A stretch of DNA of 43,805 bases from the NCBI GenBank assembly GCA_023267535.1, contig JAHFNC010000002.1, forward strand, positions 1 through 43,805, read 5' to 3'. The DNA comes from a bacterium. Lineage in GTDB: Bacteria > Patescibacteriota > Minisyncoccia > Phycocordibacterales > UBA5272. The notes beneath the pieces are model-generated. The model was not told the DNA's origin. It worked only from the letters and a program-made list of their open reading frames with translations, and ran no database searches. Below, one piece after another: positions 20,032 to 30,072 of the stretch. Within the stretch, counting starts at the first letter, position 1; the number at the start of each line of letters is the position of its first letter. A program made the translations under genes and the position numbers.

Positions 20032-20550
20032 ATGGACGGAAAAAGAATATTGCCGGCAATAACTGACGAAATGATGGACGGGTTTATGAGGTCTCAGATT
20101 TTTATTAATGAAGTTAACTCTTTGGTAATTGACGGTGTCAAATTAGGTGATGATTGCGCGTTACCTAATTGTCATTCCGTTGTAAGAGTAGCTAGTAAAT
20201 TTTTTCAAGAATTTGATTTAGTTGATGGGTTTATTCCAATACTCAAATCGAAAATACAAGACGGCAAACTTTGTGACTTTAAAATTAGTCCAATGCACCA
20301 CTCCTGGCTTGCTTTAAAAAGCAACAGTAGGTTTATTCTCGACATTATGCCAATCGGAGCTGTTCCGCCCTTCATCGTCCCATTGTTTTTATATCTTGAT
20401 GAGTATTCTCCTGATTATGTAAGTGGTGGTTTGCCGGAGAATGTATCTCTAGATGAAATAAATAAAGATGCAGATGCAATGTTTAAGGCTTTGGCAAAAT
20501 CTTTCGGTAAAAAAATAGAAACGCAAAATCAAAATCAAAGCGCGCCGTAG
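20032..20550 (+). CDS. Hypothetical protein with transglutaminase/papain-like Cys-His-Asp pattern
   Basis: AAGGAG SD before ATG; NCHSVVRVASKFF (C47), HHSWLAL (H90), ILDIMP (D104). Confidence 0.55.
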   Translation: MDGKRILPAITDEMMDGFMRSQIFINEVNSLVIDGVKLGDDCALPNCHSVVRVASKFFQEFDLVDGFIPILKSKIQDGKLCDFKISPMHHSWLALKSNSRFILDIMPIGAVPPFIVPLFLYLDEYSPDYVSGGLPENVSLDEINKDADAMFKALAKSFGKKIETQNQNQSAP

Positions 20551-20562
20551 GCGCGCTTTTCT
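20537..20562 (+). terminator. Rho-independent terminator
   Basis: AAAGCGCGCC-GTA-GGCGCGCTTTTC. Confidence 0.85.
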
Positions 20563-20565
20563 TTT

Positions 20566-22311
20566 TTACTTCTTTCCTTTAATTTCAGAAACTAATCTTT
20601 CAAGTACTTCTTCTATTTTTATTTGTCCGATTTGTCCGTCATCTCTTGATTCAAGTGTGACCATATCAACATCAATATCCTTATCACCAATCACTAACCA
20701 ATAAGGAGTTTTTGATTCACGAACATTACGAATTTTTTTACCAAGCCCTTCTTTAGAATCGTCAATCTCCACACGAATATCTTTTTCAATTAATTTTTCC
20801 ACAACATCTCTGGCATAGTCTTGATGTTTGTCGGAAATTGGTAGAACTGTAATTTGAACAGGGGACAACCACAATGGAAACGCTCCACCGAAATGTTCTA
20901 TCATTACACCCATAAATCTTTCTAGTGATCCTGAAATGGCGCGATGTATAACAACGGGTCTTTCTTTTTTACCTTCTTTATTTATAAAAGATAAATCAAA
21001 TCTTTCTGGCAAATTAAAATCACATTGAATAGTAGCCAATTGCCATTCGCGTCCTATTGCATCTTTAAACATAAAATCCAATTTTGGTCCGTAGAACGTT
21101 GCTTCACCTTCAACTCTTCTATAATTTAAATTATTTGCTTTAGCTGCTTTCTCAAGTGACTCTTCTGCTAAGTTCCAAACTTCATCTGTTCCAAGATATT
21201 TACTTCTGTCTTCTCCTCTAACAGATAGAGACACCCAATATCCATTCATCATGTTCATTGTTGTATAAAATTCTTTTATTACATTTACGATAGTGGAAAC
21301 TTCTTTCTCGATTTGTTCTTGGGTGCAGAACAAGTGTCCATCATCTTGAGTTATGGAACGAACGCGAGTGAGACCTCCTAGTTGTCCTGACTTTTCATCT
21401 CTATAAACAGTCGCTGGCTCAAAATACCTAACTGGCATATCACGGTATGAGAATTGATTGTCCGCAAATATCTGCATATGATGAGGACAATTCATCGGCT
21501 TTAAAATAAATTTTTCTTCTTTACCTGTTACTCGGAAAAGTTCATCTCCAAACTTGGCAGCATGTCCTGATGTTTCGTATAAAATTTCTTTAGCAATATG
21601 AGGAGTCCAAACTCTAGAGTAACCTTTGTTTTTATGTAGCTCCCAAAGATAATCCTCAATTTCTTTTCTGATAATCATTCCTTTTGGTTTTATTAAAGGA
21701 AGCCCGGCACCGACTAAAGATGAGGTAGTAAATAAATTTAATTGTGGGCCCAAAACTTTATGGTCTCTTTTTTTTGCTTCTTCTTGTTGATTAAGATAAG
21801 CGTCCAATTCTTCTTTAGTATCAAAAGCTACTCCATAAATACGAGTAAGCATTTCTCGTTTTTCATCTCCTCTCCAATATGCTCCAGCTAATTTAGTTAA
21901 TTTAAAAGAACTATGATTTATTTCTTTTGTATTTTCTATATGAGGTCCTTCACATAAATCAAAAAACTCATCCCCAGTGTGATAAAAAGTTATATCTCCT
22001 TCAAGACCATTTATAAGTTCAGTTTTATATTTATTAAATTGGAACAAGGCCAAAGCTTGCTCTTTCAATACTGTTTCTTTTTTGAAACTCAAATGACGGT
22101 CAATTATTTCCTGCATTGTTTTTTCAATTTTTGGAAGATCGTCCAATGTTATTTTAACTTCCTCAGAAAAATCTAAATCATAATAAAATCCATTTTCTAT
22201 GACTGGACCGATAGTAGGTAAAGCGTGAGAGAAGTGGTGTTTTATGGCCATTAGCATTATATGGGCCAAGGAATGTCTCTTTTTAAACAGGTTTTCGTTT
22301 TTATCTTGCAT
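20566..22311 (-). CDS. thrS: Threonine--tRNA ligase
   Basis: HSLAHIMLMAIKHHF...; MNCPHHMQIFADNQFSYRDMPVRYFEPATVYRDEKSGQLGGLTRVRSITQDDGHLFCT. Confidence 0.97.
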   Translation of the reverse strand: MQDKNENLFKKRHSLAHIMLMAIKHHFSHALPTIGPVIENGFYYDLDFSEEVKITLDDLPKIEKTMQEIIDRHLSFKKETVLKEQALALFQFNKYKTELINGLEGDITFYHTGDEFFDLCEGPHIENTKEINHSSFKLTKLAGAYWRGDEKREMLTRIYGVAFDTKEELDAYLNQQEEAKKRDHKVLGPQLNLFTTSSLVGAGLPLIKPKGMIIRKEIEDYLWELHKNKGYSRVWTPHIAKEILYETSGHAAKFGDELFRVTGKEEKFILKPMNCPHHMQIFADNQFSYRDMPVRYFEPATVYRDEKSGQLGGLTRVRSITQDDGHLFCTQEQIEKEVSTIVNVIKEFYTTMNMMNGYWVSLSVRGEDRSKYLGTDEVWNLAEESLEKAAKANNLNYRRVEGEATFYGPKLDFMFKDAIGREWQLATIQCDFNLPERFDLSFINKEGKKERPVVIHRAISGSLERFMGVMIEHFGGAFPLWLSPVQITVLPISDKHQDYARDVVEKLIEKDIRVEIDDSKEGLGKKIRNVRESKTPYWLVIGDKDIDVDMVTLESRDDGQIGQIKIEEVLERLVSEIKGKK

Positions 22312-22413
22312 AAGCTAAATAATACCAAAAAATTTAATTTTTTGCAGGTGATTTTTGGTGATTGTGAAAATCGTCTGTTGACATAAAATCCTTATTTTGT
22401 ATATTAACGAGAT

Positions 22414-23301
22414 ATGACAAATGCCAGACTGCTGTCAATAAAACGCAGTAATAATTTGAAGACGTTCTTTTTAATGACGACATTCCTTGTGGTTGTTGTC
22501 TTCTTGGGACTTCTATTATCTCTTAGTACTGGAAAGACATCTTATTTGTATACGGCGATTTTTTTATCTTTAACATTAAATATAATTAGTTATTTTTTCT
22601 CAGATAAGATTGCTTTGTCTGTAGCGGGAGCTGAACTAGCAGATGAAAATAAGTATCAAGAATTGTATCAAGTTGTCTCCGCACTTTCCAAGAAAAATAA
22701 AATGCCAAAACCAAAGATTTATGTTATTCAAGAGGCTGGACCAAATGCTTTCGCCACAGGAAGAGATGAAAAACATTCTTCTGTTGCTGTGACCACTGGA
22801 CTTCTGGCAACATTAAACAAAAGTGAATTAGAGGGAGTGATTGCTCACGAGTTATCCCATATCAAGAATAAAGATATTTTAATCATGACTTCCACCGTTG
22901 TTATGGCTGGAGTAATTTCAATGCTTGCCAATTTTGCGATTAGAAGAAGTTTTGCGAGTGACAAAGAAAGTAACGCCTTAGCTATTTTAATTGGAGTGGT
23001 GGCTTCAATTATTTTGCCAATAGCCGCATCTCTTATTCAATTAGCAATTTCAAGAAAAAGAGAATTTATTGCCGACGCTTCTTCAGGATTACTTACTGGT
23101 TATCCAGAAGGGCTGGCTTCAGCTTTACAAAAAATAGGAGCTTACACTCAGCCGCTTACAAGAGCATCATCCTCAACAGCTCATTTATATATTTCTTGTC
23201 CTTTTGGAAGCGAAGAAAGACAAACATTTTTCCAGAAACTTTTTATGACCCATCCACCAATAGAAGAAAGAATAAAGGCACTTTTGAATAACGTTCAATA
23301 A
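22414..23301 (+). CDS. htpX: HtpX-like M48 zinc metalloprotease
   Basis: NAFATGRDEKHSSVAVTTGLL...EGVIAHELSHIKNKDIL (HExxH), EFIADASS. Confidence 0.95.
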   Translation: MTNARLLSIKRSNNLKTFFLMTTFLVVVVFLGLLLSLSTGKTSYLYTAIFLSLTLNIISYFFSDKIALSVAGAELADENKYQELYQVVSALSKKNKMPKPKIYVIQEAGPNAFATGRDEKHSSVAVTTGLLATLNKSELEGVIAHELSHIKNKDILIMTSTVVMAGVISMLANFAIRRSFASDKESNALAILIGVVASIILPIAASLIQLAISRKREFIADASSGLLTGYPEGLASALQKIGAYTQPLTRASSSTAHLYISCPFGSEERQTFFQKLFMTHPPIEERIKALLNNVQ

Positions 23302-23335
23302 TTATTGACTCCTGTTTTTGTGATATTATATGGAT

Positions 23336-23893
23336 ATGAAAACTAAATATATTGTTTGGGGTGTTATTTTATTAATAGTTATTTGGTCTTGGTCAAGTTA
23401 CAACGGTCTTGTTCGCTCTAATTTAGCAGCAGATACTCAATGGGCACAAGTGGAAGCTCAATATCAAAGAAGGTTTGATTTGATTCCAAATCTAGTAGCT
23501 TCTGTTGAAGGAAATATGAAGCAAGAAAGTGCAGTATTTTTAGCTATCGCTAATGCTCGTGCTAATTATGCTGGTGCAAAAACAGTAAATGATAAAGTTG
23601 TCGCCACAAATAATGTGGAGTCAGCACTCGGAAGACTTTTGGTCATCACAGAAAATTATCCAGATTTGAAATCATCTGTTGCTGTTCAGGGTCTAATGGC
23701 TGAACTCGCTGGAACAGAAAATAGAGTTTCAGTTGAAAGGGGAAGATACAATGATACTGTAAATGTTTACAATGTTAAAGTTCAAACTTTCCCTGGAAAC
23801 CTTTTTGCTAAGTCATTTGGATTTTCAAAAAGAGATTTCTTTACAGCAGATGAGGGGGCGCAAAAGGCACCACAAGTTAACTTCAATAAATAA
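23336..23893 (+). CDS. lemA: LemA family protein
   Basis: YNGLVRSNLAADTQWAQVEAQYQRRFDLIPNLVASVEGNMKQE; ATG 23336 has TATTAT-N6. Confidence 0.93.
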   Translation: MKTKYIVWGVILLIVIWSWSSYNGLVRSNLAADTQWAQVEAQYQRRFDLIPNLVASVEGNMKQESAVFLAIANARANYAGAKTVNDKVVATNNVESALGRLLVITENYPDLKSSVAVQGLMAELAGTENRVSVERGRYNDTVNVYNVKVQTFPGNLFAKSFGFSKRDFFTADEGAQKAPQVNFNK

Positions 23894-23895
23894 TT

Positions 23896-24768
23896 ATGCG
23901 CCTAGCGCTTAAAATATTTTTTTCGTCGTTATTGGTGAGTACGGTTTTTGCCCACGCCTATGTTTCTCCTGGAAAACCTACGGGGTTCGTAAATGATTTT
24001 GCAAATGTTTTAGATAGTAATTCTAAAATTTTTCTAAATCAAGAACTACAAAATTTTTCTGCCTCCACTACGAATGAAATAACTGTCGTCACTATTCCAA
24101 CATTTGGCACAGACGAAACCATAGAAACATATTCCACAAAACTTTTTGAAGAGTGGAAAATTGGTAAAGATAAAAAAGATAATGGTATTTTATTTTTAAT
24201 TGCCGTAAATGATCATAAAGCTAGAATCGAAGTCGGTTATGGATTAGAAGGCGCTCTTCCAGATAGTGTAGCTAATCGTATTTTACAAGACGACGTATTT
24301 CCTTCATTTAAAAATAATGATTATGTATCTGGAATTAAAAATGGAGTAGAAAAAATAATAGAAGCGACAAAAGGGGAATATGTTGCAAGTAATAACAACG
24401 TTCCTAATACAGCGAGCAAAGTGCGTGAGTACGAAAATGTAATCAAAGCCGTCGTTTTACTTTTCTTTTTTTTGGGAGGGTTTTTAGCACAAAGTAAATC
24501 ATGGTGGCAAGGTGGGGTGTTTGGAGGAGTAGTCGGGCTTATTTTAGGCTTTATTTTTGCTAGTGGTTTGTTTATATTTATTTACATAGTTATTGCTGTA
24601 ATTATAGGCCTTATATTTGACTTTATTGTGTCAAAAATTGGCCCTGGGGGCACGCGAGGTGGGTTTTACGGGGGTTTCGGCGCAGGTGGTTTTTCAGGTG
24701 GCGGAGGGGGATTTGGGGGGTTCGGAGGAGGCCGTTCAGGAGGGGGTGGAGCATCTGGTGGCTGGTAA
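23896..24768 (+). CDS. TPM-domain (YgcG-like) protein with Gly-rich C-terminus
   Basis: GFVNDFANVLDSNSK...EITVVTIPTFGTDETIETYSTKLFEEWKIGKDKKDNGILFLIA...GGGFGGFGGGRSGGGGASGGW. Confidence 0.92.
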   Translation: MRLALKIFFSSLLVSTVFAHAYVSPGKPTGFVNDFANVLDSNSKIFLNQELQNFSASTTNEITVVTIPTFGTDETIETYSTKLFEEWKIGKDKKDNGILFLIAVNDHKARIEVGYGLEGALPDSVANRILQDDVFPSFKNNDYVSGIKNGVEKIIEATKGEYVASNNNVPNTASKVREYENVIKAVVLLFFFLGGFLAQSKSWWQGGVFGGVVGLILGFIFASGLFIFIYIVIAVIIGLIFDFIVSKIGPGGTRGGFYGGFGAGGFSGGGGGFGGFGGGRSGGGGASGGW

Positions 24769-24841
24769 CTTTCTTGTGCTATAATTTACAGATTATTATT
24801 AGAACAATTATTAAAACAATTTTATTTACTAAATACTAAAT

Positions 24842-27049
24842 ATGGAAAAGTTTCTTAAAAATACAATTTGGGTGTGTCTAGCGATTATTCCGTTTGTCGC
24901 ACTTTATATATCAAATGGAACAGGGATTGATATTCTTAATAGTGGGACAGCAGGAATGTTTTTCCCATTTATCTCGGGTAAAAATCTTTTATTTCGTGCG
25001 CTAGTTGAAATAGCGTTTGCTTCTTGGATTATTGTTGCCATTAAAGATGCCAAATATAGACCAAAGAAGTCTGTGCTACTTATTGCTTATGCAGTCTTCA
25101 TGACGGTAATATTGTTTGCTGACATTTTCGGTGTTAACAGAACCCAAAGTATTTGGAGTAACTTCGAAAGAATGGAAGGTTTTGTTGGACACATTCACTT
25201 CTTTTTGTATTTTGTTGTTCTAACTTCTTTCCTAAACTCTCAGGTTGAATGGTTAAAGATGATGAGAATAGCTATTTTCTCTAATCTTCTTGTGGTTGGA
25301 TACGGCTTCCTACAATTCTTAGGAGGTCAGTTGTTTATCTTTGCAAAAATTGCACCAGGTATGTCGGCTAAGTTTCGTGAGCTATTTCCGATTCACATGA
25401 GTGCCGGCCGTATCGATTCTACAATTGGTAACTCGGCATACTTCGGAGTTTATTGTTTACTGTTTGCCTTTCTTTCAGCTCTTTTATTTACCCAATCAAA
25501 AGAAAAAGGTCAGAGAAGATTTTACGCAATAATAGTTATTGTAAACTTGCTCGGAGTCTTCTATTCTGGAACTCGTGGATCTATGGTTGGAGTTTTAGGT
25601 GGAGTTTTAGTTACTTTGTTTATTGAATCATTAAAAGAAAAGGGGAAGATTAGAAACACACTCTTCGCAGCACTTATTGGAGTTGTTGTTTTAGTCGGAG
25701 GGGTATTCCTCTTTAAGAATTCTAGTTTCATTAAGAATTCTCCATCACTTGATCGTTTCGCAAGTATTTCTATAAGTGATGTGACTACAATGAGTCGTGT
25801 GACTATTTGGGAAGTAAGTTTCAATGCTTGGAAGGAAAGACCTCTACTTGGTTACGGACAAGATAACTTTACTTATATATTCGCTAGAAAATTTGATCCG
25901 GCAAAGATGTACAACTTGGAACCATGGTATGACCGTTCTCACGATGTGTTCTTTGATTGGTTAGTGGCCGGTGGAGTCTTGGGTCTTGTTTCTTATCTGT
26001 CACTATTTTTCTTTGCATTTTACTTGATGTGGAAACATGGAAGCGAAATGCCTCTTCGTGAAAGAGCTATTATTACTGGAGCTCTGGTTGGATATTTTAT
26101 TCACAATATATTCGTGTTTGATAACCTAACAAGCTATATTCTTTTCTTTATGATTCTCGCTTACATTGCTGTCAGAACAAATAAAGAGGGGAATTATGGA
26201 GAGCATTGGAAGATTGCAAGTTGGGATCAATTAGTTCAACCATTCGTCGCCGTGATTTTAGTAGTATCTTTGTATTACATAAACTATCTTCCATTTCTTG
26301 GAAATAGAACTCTGATTAGGGCTATGGACATTTCAGCAGCAGTACAATCTCAACCTTTCAATGAAGTTATAAAAACTTCGAAAGATAATTTTGAGGAAGC
26401 TATGTCATATAGTCCTCTAGGAAGAGAAGAAGCTATGGAACAAATGCTACTTATGGCTGGTCAATTACAAGGTGTAAAAATACCAGACACAATTCCGGAT
26501 ACTTACAAGAATGCCATCAAGACCGAATTGGATAATTATTCCGAAGCTTGTAGAGAGACAATAAACAAATCAATGCCAACACATTCAACAAATGTTAGAG
26601 CACTCGCTATCTTTGGAATCTTTTACAATTCTATCGGTGACAGTCAATCAGCAAAAGATGTTTTGACCAAAGCTTTAGTTCTTGCTCCTAAGAAGCAATT
26701 AATTCTCTTTGATATGGTAAGAGCACAAGTTGGAACAGGTGATTATGAGGGAGCGTATCAAACCGCCAAGAGCACGTATTTATTGCAACCAAAATATGAT
26801 GAAGCTAAGAAAATGTTTATCTTAACTGGAATTTATTCAAAACATTATGAAGATGCCAAGGAAACAATTGCTCAAACTGGCCAAGAATTCCCAGATGGAG
26901 ATACAAGTATCATAGGAGCTTTGATTAGTTCTGGACAAATAAAAGAAGGAATTGATTTGTTAAATGGTTACAAACAAAAGCATCCAGAATCTGCCGCTCA
27001 GATTGATGAATACATTAAAAATATGCTTGTTTCTCAAGCTCAAAGATAG
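24842..27049 (+). CDS. O-antigen ligase/Wzy-like polytopic membrane protein with C-terminal TPR region
   Basis: Many TM segments; GTRGSMVG; GYGQDNF...DRSHDVFFDWLVAGG; TPR-like C-terminus. Confidence 0.85.
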   Translation: MEKFLKNTIWVCLAIIPFVALYISNGTGIDILNSGTAGMFFPFISGKNLLFRALVEIAFASWIIVAIKDAKYRPKKSVLLIAYAVFMTVILFADIFGVNRTQSIWSNFERMEGFVGHIHFFLYFVVLTSFLNSQVEWLKMMRIAIFSNLLVVGYGFLQFLGGQLFIFAKIAPGMSAKFRELFPIHMSAGRIDSTIGNSAYFGVYCLLFAFLSALLFTQSKEKGQRRFYAIIVIVNLLGVFYSGTRGSMVGVLGGVLVTLFIESLKEKGKIRNTLFAALIGVVVLVGGVFLFKNSSFIKNSPSLDRFASISISDVTTMSRVTIWEVSFNAWKERPLLGYGQDNFTYIFARKFDPAKMYNLEPWYDRSHDVFFDWLVAGGVLGLVSYLSLFFFAFYLMWKHGSEMPLRERAIITGALVGYFIHNIFVFDNLTSYILFFMILAYIAVRTNKEGNYGEHWKIASWDQLVQPFVAVILVVSLYYINYLPFLGNRTLIRAMDISAAVQSQPFNEVIKTSKDNFEEAMSYSPLGREEAMEQMLLMAGQLQGVKIPDTIPDTYKNAIKTELDNYSEACRETINKSMPTHSTNVRALAIFGIFYNSIGDSQSAKDVLTKALVLAPKKQLILFDMVRAQVGTGDYEGAYQTAKSTYLLQPKYDEAKKMFILTGIYSKHYEDAKETIAQTGQEFPDGDTSIIGALISSGQIKEGIDLLNGYKQKHPESAAQIDEYIKNMLVSQAQR

Positions 27050-27061
27050 TATAATAACTCT

Positions 27062-27142
27062 CGTGAGTGCCTACGGGTTAACTTACAAAACAAACAAATG
27101 TCTGCGTAAACGCCAACCTAATCGGTTGGCGGTTGCGTTTTT
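27062..27142 (+). ncRNA. Candidate small RNA
   Basis: TTGTTT-17 bp-TATAAT at 27027-27055, no ORF, ends in acgccaacc-taatc-ggttggcggttgcgttttt. Confidence 0.4.
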
Positions 27143-27170
27143 ATACATAACTTCTATACTTTAAATAGCG

Positions 27171-27252
27171 TCTTTCTTTAAACGGTGAATGAACCGCACT
27201 CATAAAGGCATTTGTTTTGGAGTTAGCACCTCATTCACCATTTAAGGAAAGA
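27171..27252. repeat. Long inverted repeat (22-bp arms, 2 mismatches)
   Basis: TCTTTCTTTAAACGGTGAATGA / TCATTCACCATTTAAGGAAAGA. Confidence 0.85.
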
Positions 27253-27255
27253 AAA

Positions 27256-27282
27256 TAAAAATCCGCCACTGGCGGATTTTTG
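27256..27282. terminator. Bidirectional Rho-independent terminator
   Basis: aaaaatccgcc-act-ggcggattttt. Confidence 0.9.
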
Positions 27283-27284
27283 TT

Positions 27285-28472
27285 TTAAGATTCTTCAATT
27301 GACCACGAGCCGTTTGCGATTATTTTATCTTTTGGTTTTTTGTCATTAGCAATTTGAAATAGTCCCACACAAGCAATCATTAAAGCATTATCACCAGCTA
27401 ATTTTTTATCAGGAATAAATAAATCAAAATCATCTGTGTTTGCCAGTTCTTTTAATTTAGTTCTCAAGTGATCATTAGCACTAACTCCACCACCAACAAT
27501 TAATGTTTGGCTTCCTGTTTCGTAAATTGCTTGTTTAGTCTTTGCAGTTAAAACATCTGTAACTGAATTTTCAAACTCAACAGCAATTTTTTTCTTGAAT
27601 TTCTCATCTACATTTTTTTGTGCTTTTACTTTTACTAAAACCGAAGTCTTAAGTCCGCTAAATGACATATTTAAATCTTTACTGTGTATCATTGGCCTTG
27701 GTAATACCAAATGTTCATCAACAATCAATCTTTCGGTTCGTGCTTTGTTGGCAAGGTTCGATATTTCTGGTCCGCCAGGATAGGGAAGTCCTAAGAGTCT
27801 AGCCACTTTATCAAAAGCCTCTCCCACAGCATCATCACGAGTATTTCCTATTATTTTGTATGAGCCAAGCTTTGGAATTTTTACAAGTTCAGTGTGTCCA
27901 CCAGAAACTAAAAGGGCAGTTGCCGGAAATTCGGGTGTGGATAATTCATAAATATTATCTTCTTTATTAAAATTAAGAAGCCCAGTCATAATGTGCCCCT
28001 CCATATGGTTTATTGGATAAACGGGTATATCCCAAACGGTTTTTAAAGCTAGAGCACAATTTATTCCAACCCACAGTGCTGGCTCAAGTCCTGGGCCTTT
28101 AGTAACGGCAATAGCATCTATACTTGGCTTTTGTATTCCCTCAAATAATATGGTGAGCGCACTTCTCATGTCAGGCTCTCTATGTAGTAGCTTTTCCAAT
28201 TTATTTTTATGACTCATTGATAAATGATATTCATAACTTCTCTCCACAAGTAAATCAGCTTCGTCTAACGCTTCGGCAATTAATTGGGTTATAGTTCTAG
28301 CGTGCTCTCTTTTAGCAAGCGACGGAAAAACACCGCCGTATTGTCTGTGTAAATCTACTTGAGATAATATTTTGTGAGATAGAACTTCAAAGCGCACATT
28401 TTTTCCTCTAGCTCTTTTCACTATACATATAGATGTCTCGTCACAACTTGTTTCAATCGAAAGTAAAATCAT
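27285..28472 (-). CDS. tsaD: tRNA N6-adenosine threonylcarbamoyltransferase (with insertion)
   Basis: LSIETSCDETSICIV; HARTITQLIAEAL; VTKGPGLEPALWVGI; LLVSGGHTELV; RDDAVGEAFDKVARLLGLPYPGGPEI. Confidence 0.95.
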   Translation of the reverse strand: MILLSIETSCDETSICIVKRARGKNVRFEVLSHKILSQVDLHRQYGGVFPSLAKREHARTITQLIAEALDEADLLVERSYEYHLSMSHKNKLEKLLHREPDMRSALTILFEGIQKPSIDAIAVTKGPGLEPALWVGINCALALKTVWDIPVYPINHMEGHIMTGLLNFNKEDNIYELSTPEFPATALLVSGGHTELVKIPKLGSYKIIGNTRDDAVGEAFDKVARLLGLPYPGGPEISNLANKARTERLIVDEHLVLPRPMIHSKDLNMSFSGLKTSVLVKVKAQKNVDEKFKKKIAVEFENSVTDVLTAKTKQAIYETGSQTLIVGGGVSANDHLRTKLKELANTDDFDLFIPDKKLAGDNALMIACVGLFQIANDKKPKDKIIANGSWSIEES

Positions 28473-28530
28473 AATAGAAATGATTATATCATTTTTCTAA
28501 ACTAGAAATAAATTTTAGTGTATAAATTAA

Positions 28531-29580
28531 CTACGGAATTATGTTTGAAATGTTTTGAATCAGTCCTTGGTTCTCATAATTTCCAACAGATAACCATGTT
28601 GGCAATCCCAAGACACACATCCCCTTGTCATCTTTTGATAAAGCAATGCCACCAGAATTTCCACTATCAATCTTTGCTGAAATAAAGAAATTCTCTTTAT
28701 TAAGAGCGCTATTTTGTTTCATTGAGGTGTCGTAACCAGAAATTATTCCGTTGGTCGCTGTTCTGTAAACAGCATTTACATTACCAATTGATTCTATATT
28801 TACAATAGAATCTCTTTTGGCATACATTGGAAAACCAATAATCACAACAGGAGAACCAATAGAAGTATTTACCGGACATTTTCGTAGAGCCGGCAATGAA
28901 AAATTATAATTAGCAATCTTTGCATTTTTATCAGAAAGCGAAGTGGTGCTAATTGCTAGTATGGCTGAATCAGCATCTTTGTTGAAAGTATAAACCGCGC
29001 CCTCAAGAGCAAACACTCCTGTCTTTTGATTAGACGCATCGGTTATAGAAATAACACATTTAGTGGCACCTTTAACAACGTGATAATTTGTTAGTACCGC
29101 ATTTTTAATTTCTTTAAATGACCACAATGATCCACTACCACTTACCAATTCATTTGTGCCGTTATCACAAATCACTTGAACGACGCCAGTTAAATATTTT
29201 GAAATGTCTTCGGTGTTTATAACTAAATCACCTTGTTTTGTTCCTTGAGCAACTAGTTCTTGCTTTAATGTTTTTAATTGGCCACTCAATTGAGATGTTG
29301 TTTGTATCGCGGCATTTTTTGTGTTCTCGAGTTCATTTTTAGCATCAAGTAGAGCTTGGTCTTGAGCAGACATTTTACTTTGAGCGTCTTGTTCGGCTTT
29401 CAATCTATCTCTCACTTGGTTCTCTAATAACACTAATTGATTTCTTTGATCGGCGATTATTTTTTTGTAAGATCTGTAACCAATGTAAACTACAACCAAT
29501 AAAGAAGCCCATGTCAGAATAGAAATGGCACTAATTATTTTTAATCGTTCGTTGAATGATAAAGAAGACATATTTGCCAA
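28531..29580 (-). CDS. Membrane-anchored trypsin-like serine protease with coiled coil
   Basis: TM + coiled coil; triad context LTNYHVVKG, DADSAIL, DSGNSGG. Confidence 0.8.
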   Translation of the reverse strand: MANMSSLSFNERLKIISAISILTWASLLVVVYIGYRSYKKIIADQRNQLVLLENQVRDRLKAEQDAQSKMSAQDQALLDAKNELENTKNAAIQTTSQLSGQLKTLKQELVAQGTKQGDLVINTEDISKYLTGVVQVICDNGTNELVSGSGSLWSFKEIKNAVLTNYHVVKGATKCVISITDASNQKTGVFALEGAVYTFNKDADSAILAISTTSLSDKNAKIANYNFSLPALRKCPVNTSIGSPVVIIGFPMYAKRDSIVNIESIGNVNAVYRTATNGIISGYDTSMKQNSALNKENFFISAKIDSGNSGGIALSKDDKGMCVLGLPTWLSVGNYENQGLIQNISNIIP

Positions 29581-29625
29581 TTTGTTATTTTATATGTAAA
29601 TTATAACATAAGGGAAAACTATTTT

Positions 29626-30072
29626 ATGAAAATTACAATCATATCTGTTGGTAAAGATCACGAAGACGCATATGAGGATGCTATCAAGTTGTATACAACA
29701 CGACTTTTGCATTACGCTCCAGTAGAGTGGATTTTTGTCGATCACAAAGAAAGTAAAGATAAAGAAAGCGAAAAGATTTTAGACTTAATTAAAAAAGAAG
29801 ATTACGTTATTTTGCTTGATGAAAAGGGGTCAGCTATAAAGAGTGAAGACTTTTCTTTGCTTATAGAAAATAGAATGATTGATTCTGTTCGTCGTTTAGT
29901 TTTTGTTATTGGGGGAGCCTATGGTGTTAATGAAAAAGTAAAAGAAAGAGCCAATTACACTCTCAAACTTTCGTTATTTGTTTTTCCGCATATGTTAGTG
30001 CGACTTATTTTGATTGAGCAGATTTATAGAGCGTTTACTATACTAAAAGGCGAGAAATACCACCATCAATAA
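29626..30072 (+). CDS. rlmH: 23S rRNA (pseudouridine1915-N3)-methyltransferase RlmH
   Basis: MKITIISVGK...VILLDEKGSAIKSEDFS...FVIGGAYGVNEKV...FPHMLVRLILIEQIYRAFTILKGEKYHHQ. Confidence 0.96.
   Translation: MKITIISVGKDHEDAYEDAIKLYTTRLLHYAPVEWIFVDHKESKDKESEKILDLIKKEDYVILLDEKGSAIKSEDFSLLIENRMIDSVRRLVFVIGGAYGVNEKVKERANYTLKLSLFVFPHMLVRLILIEQIYRAFTILKGEKYHHQ

Noticed and set aside
22414-24768. htpX-lemA-TPM cluster as a novel system
   Set aside because: LemA is commonly found with HtpX or TPM-domain proteins; treated as ordinary
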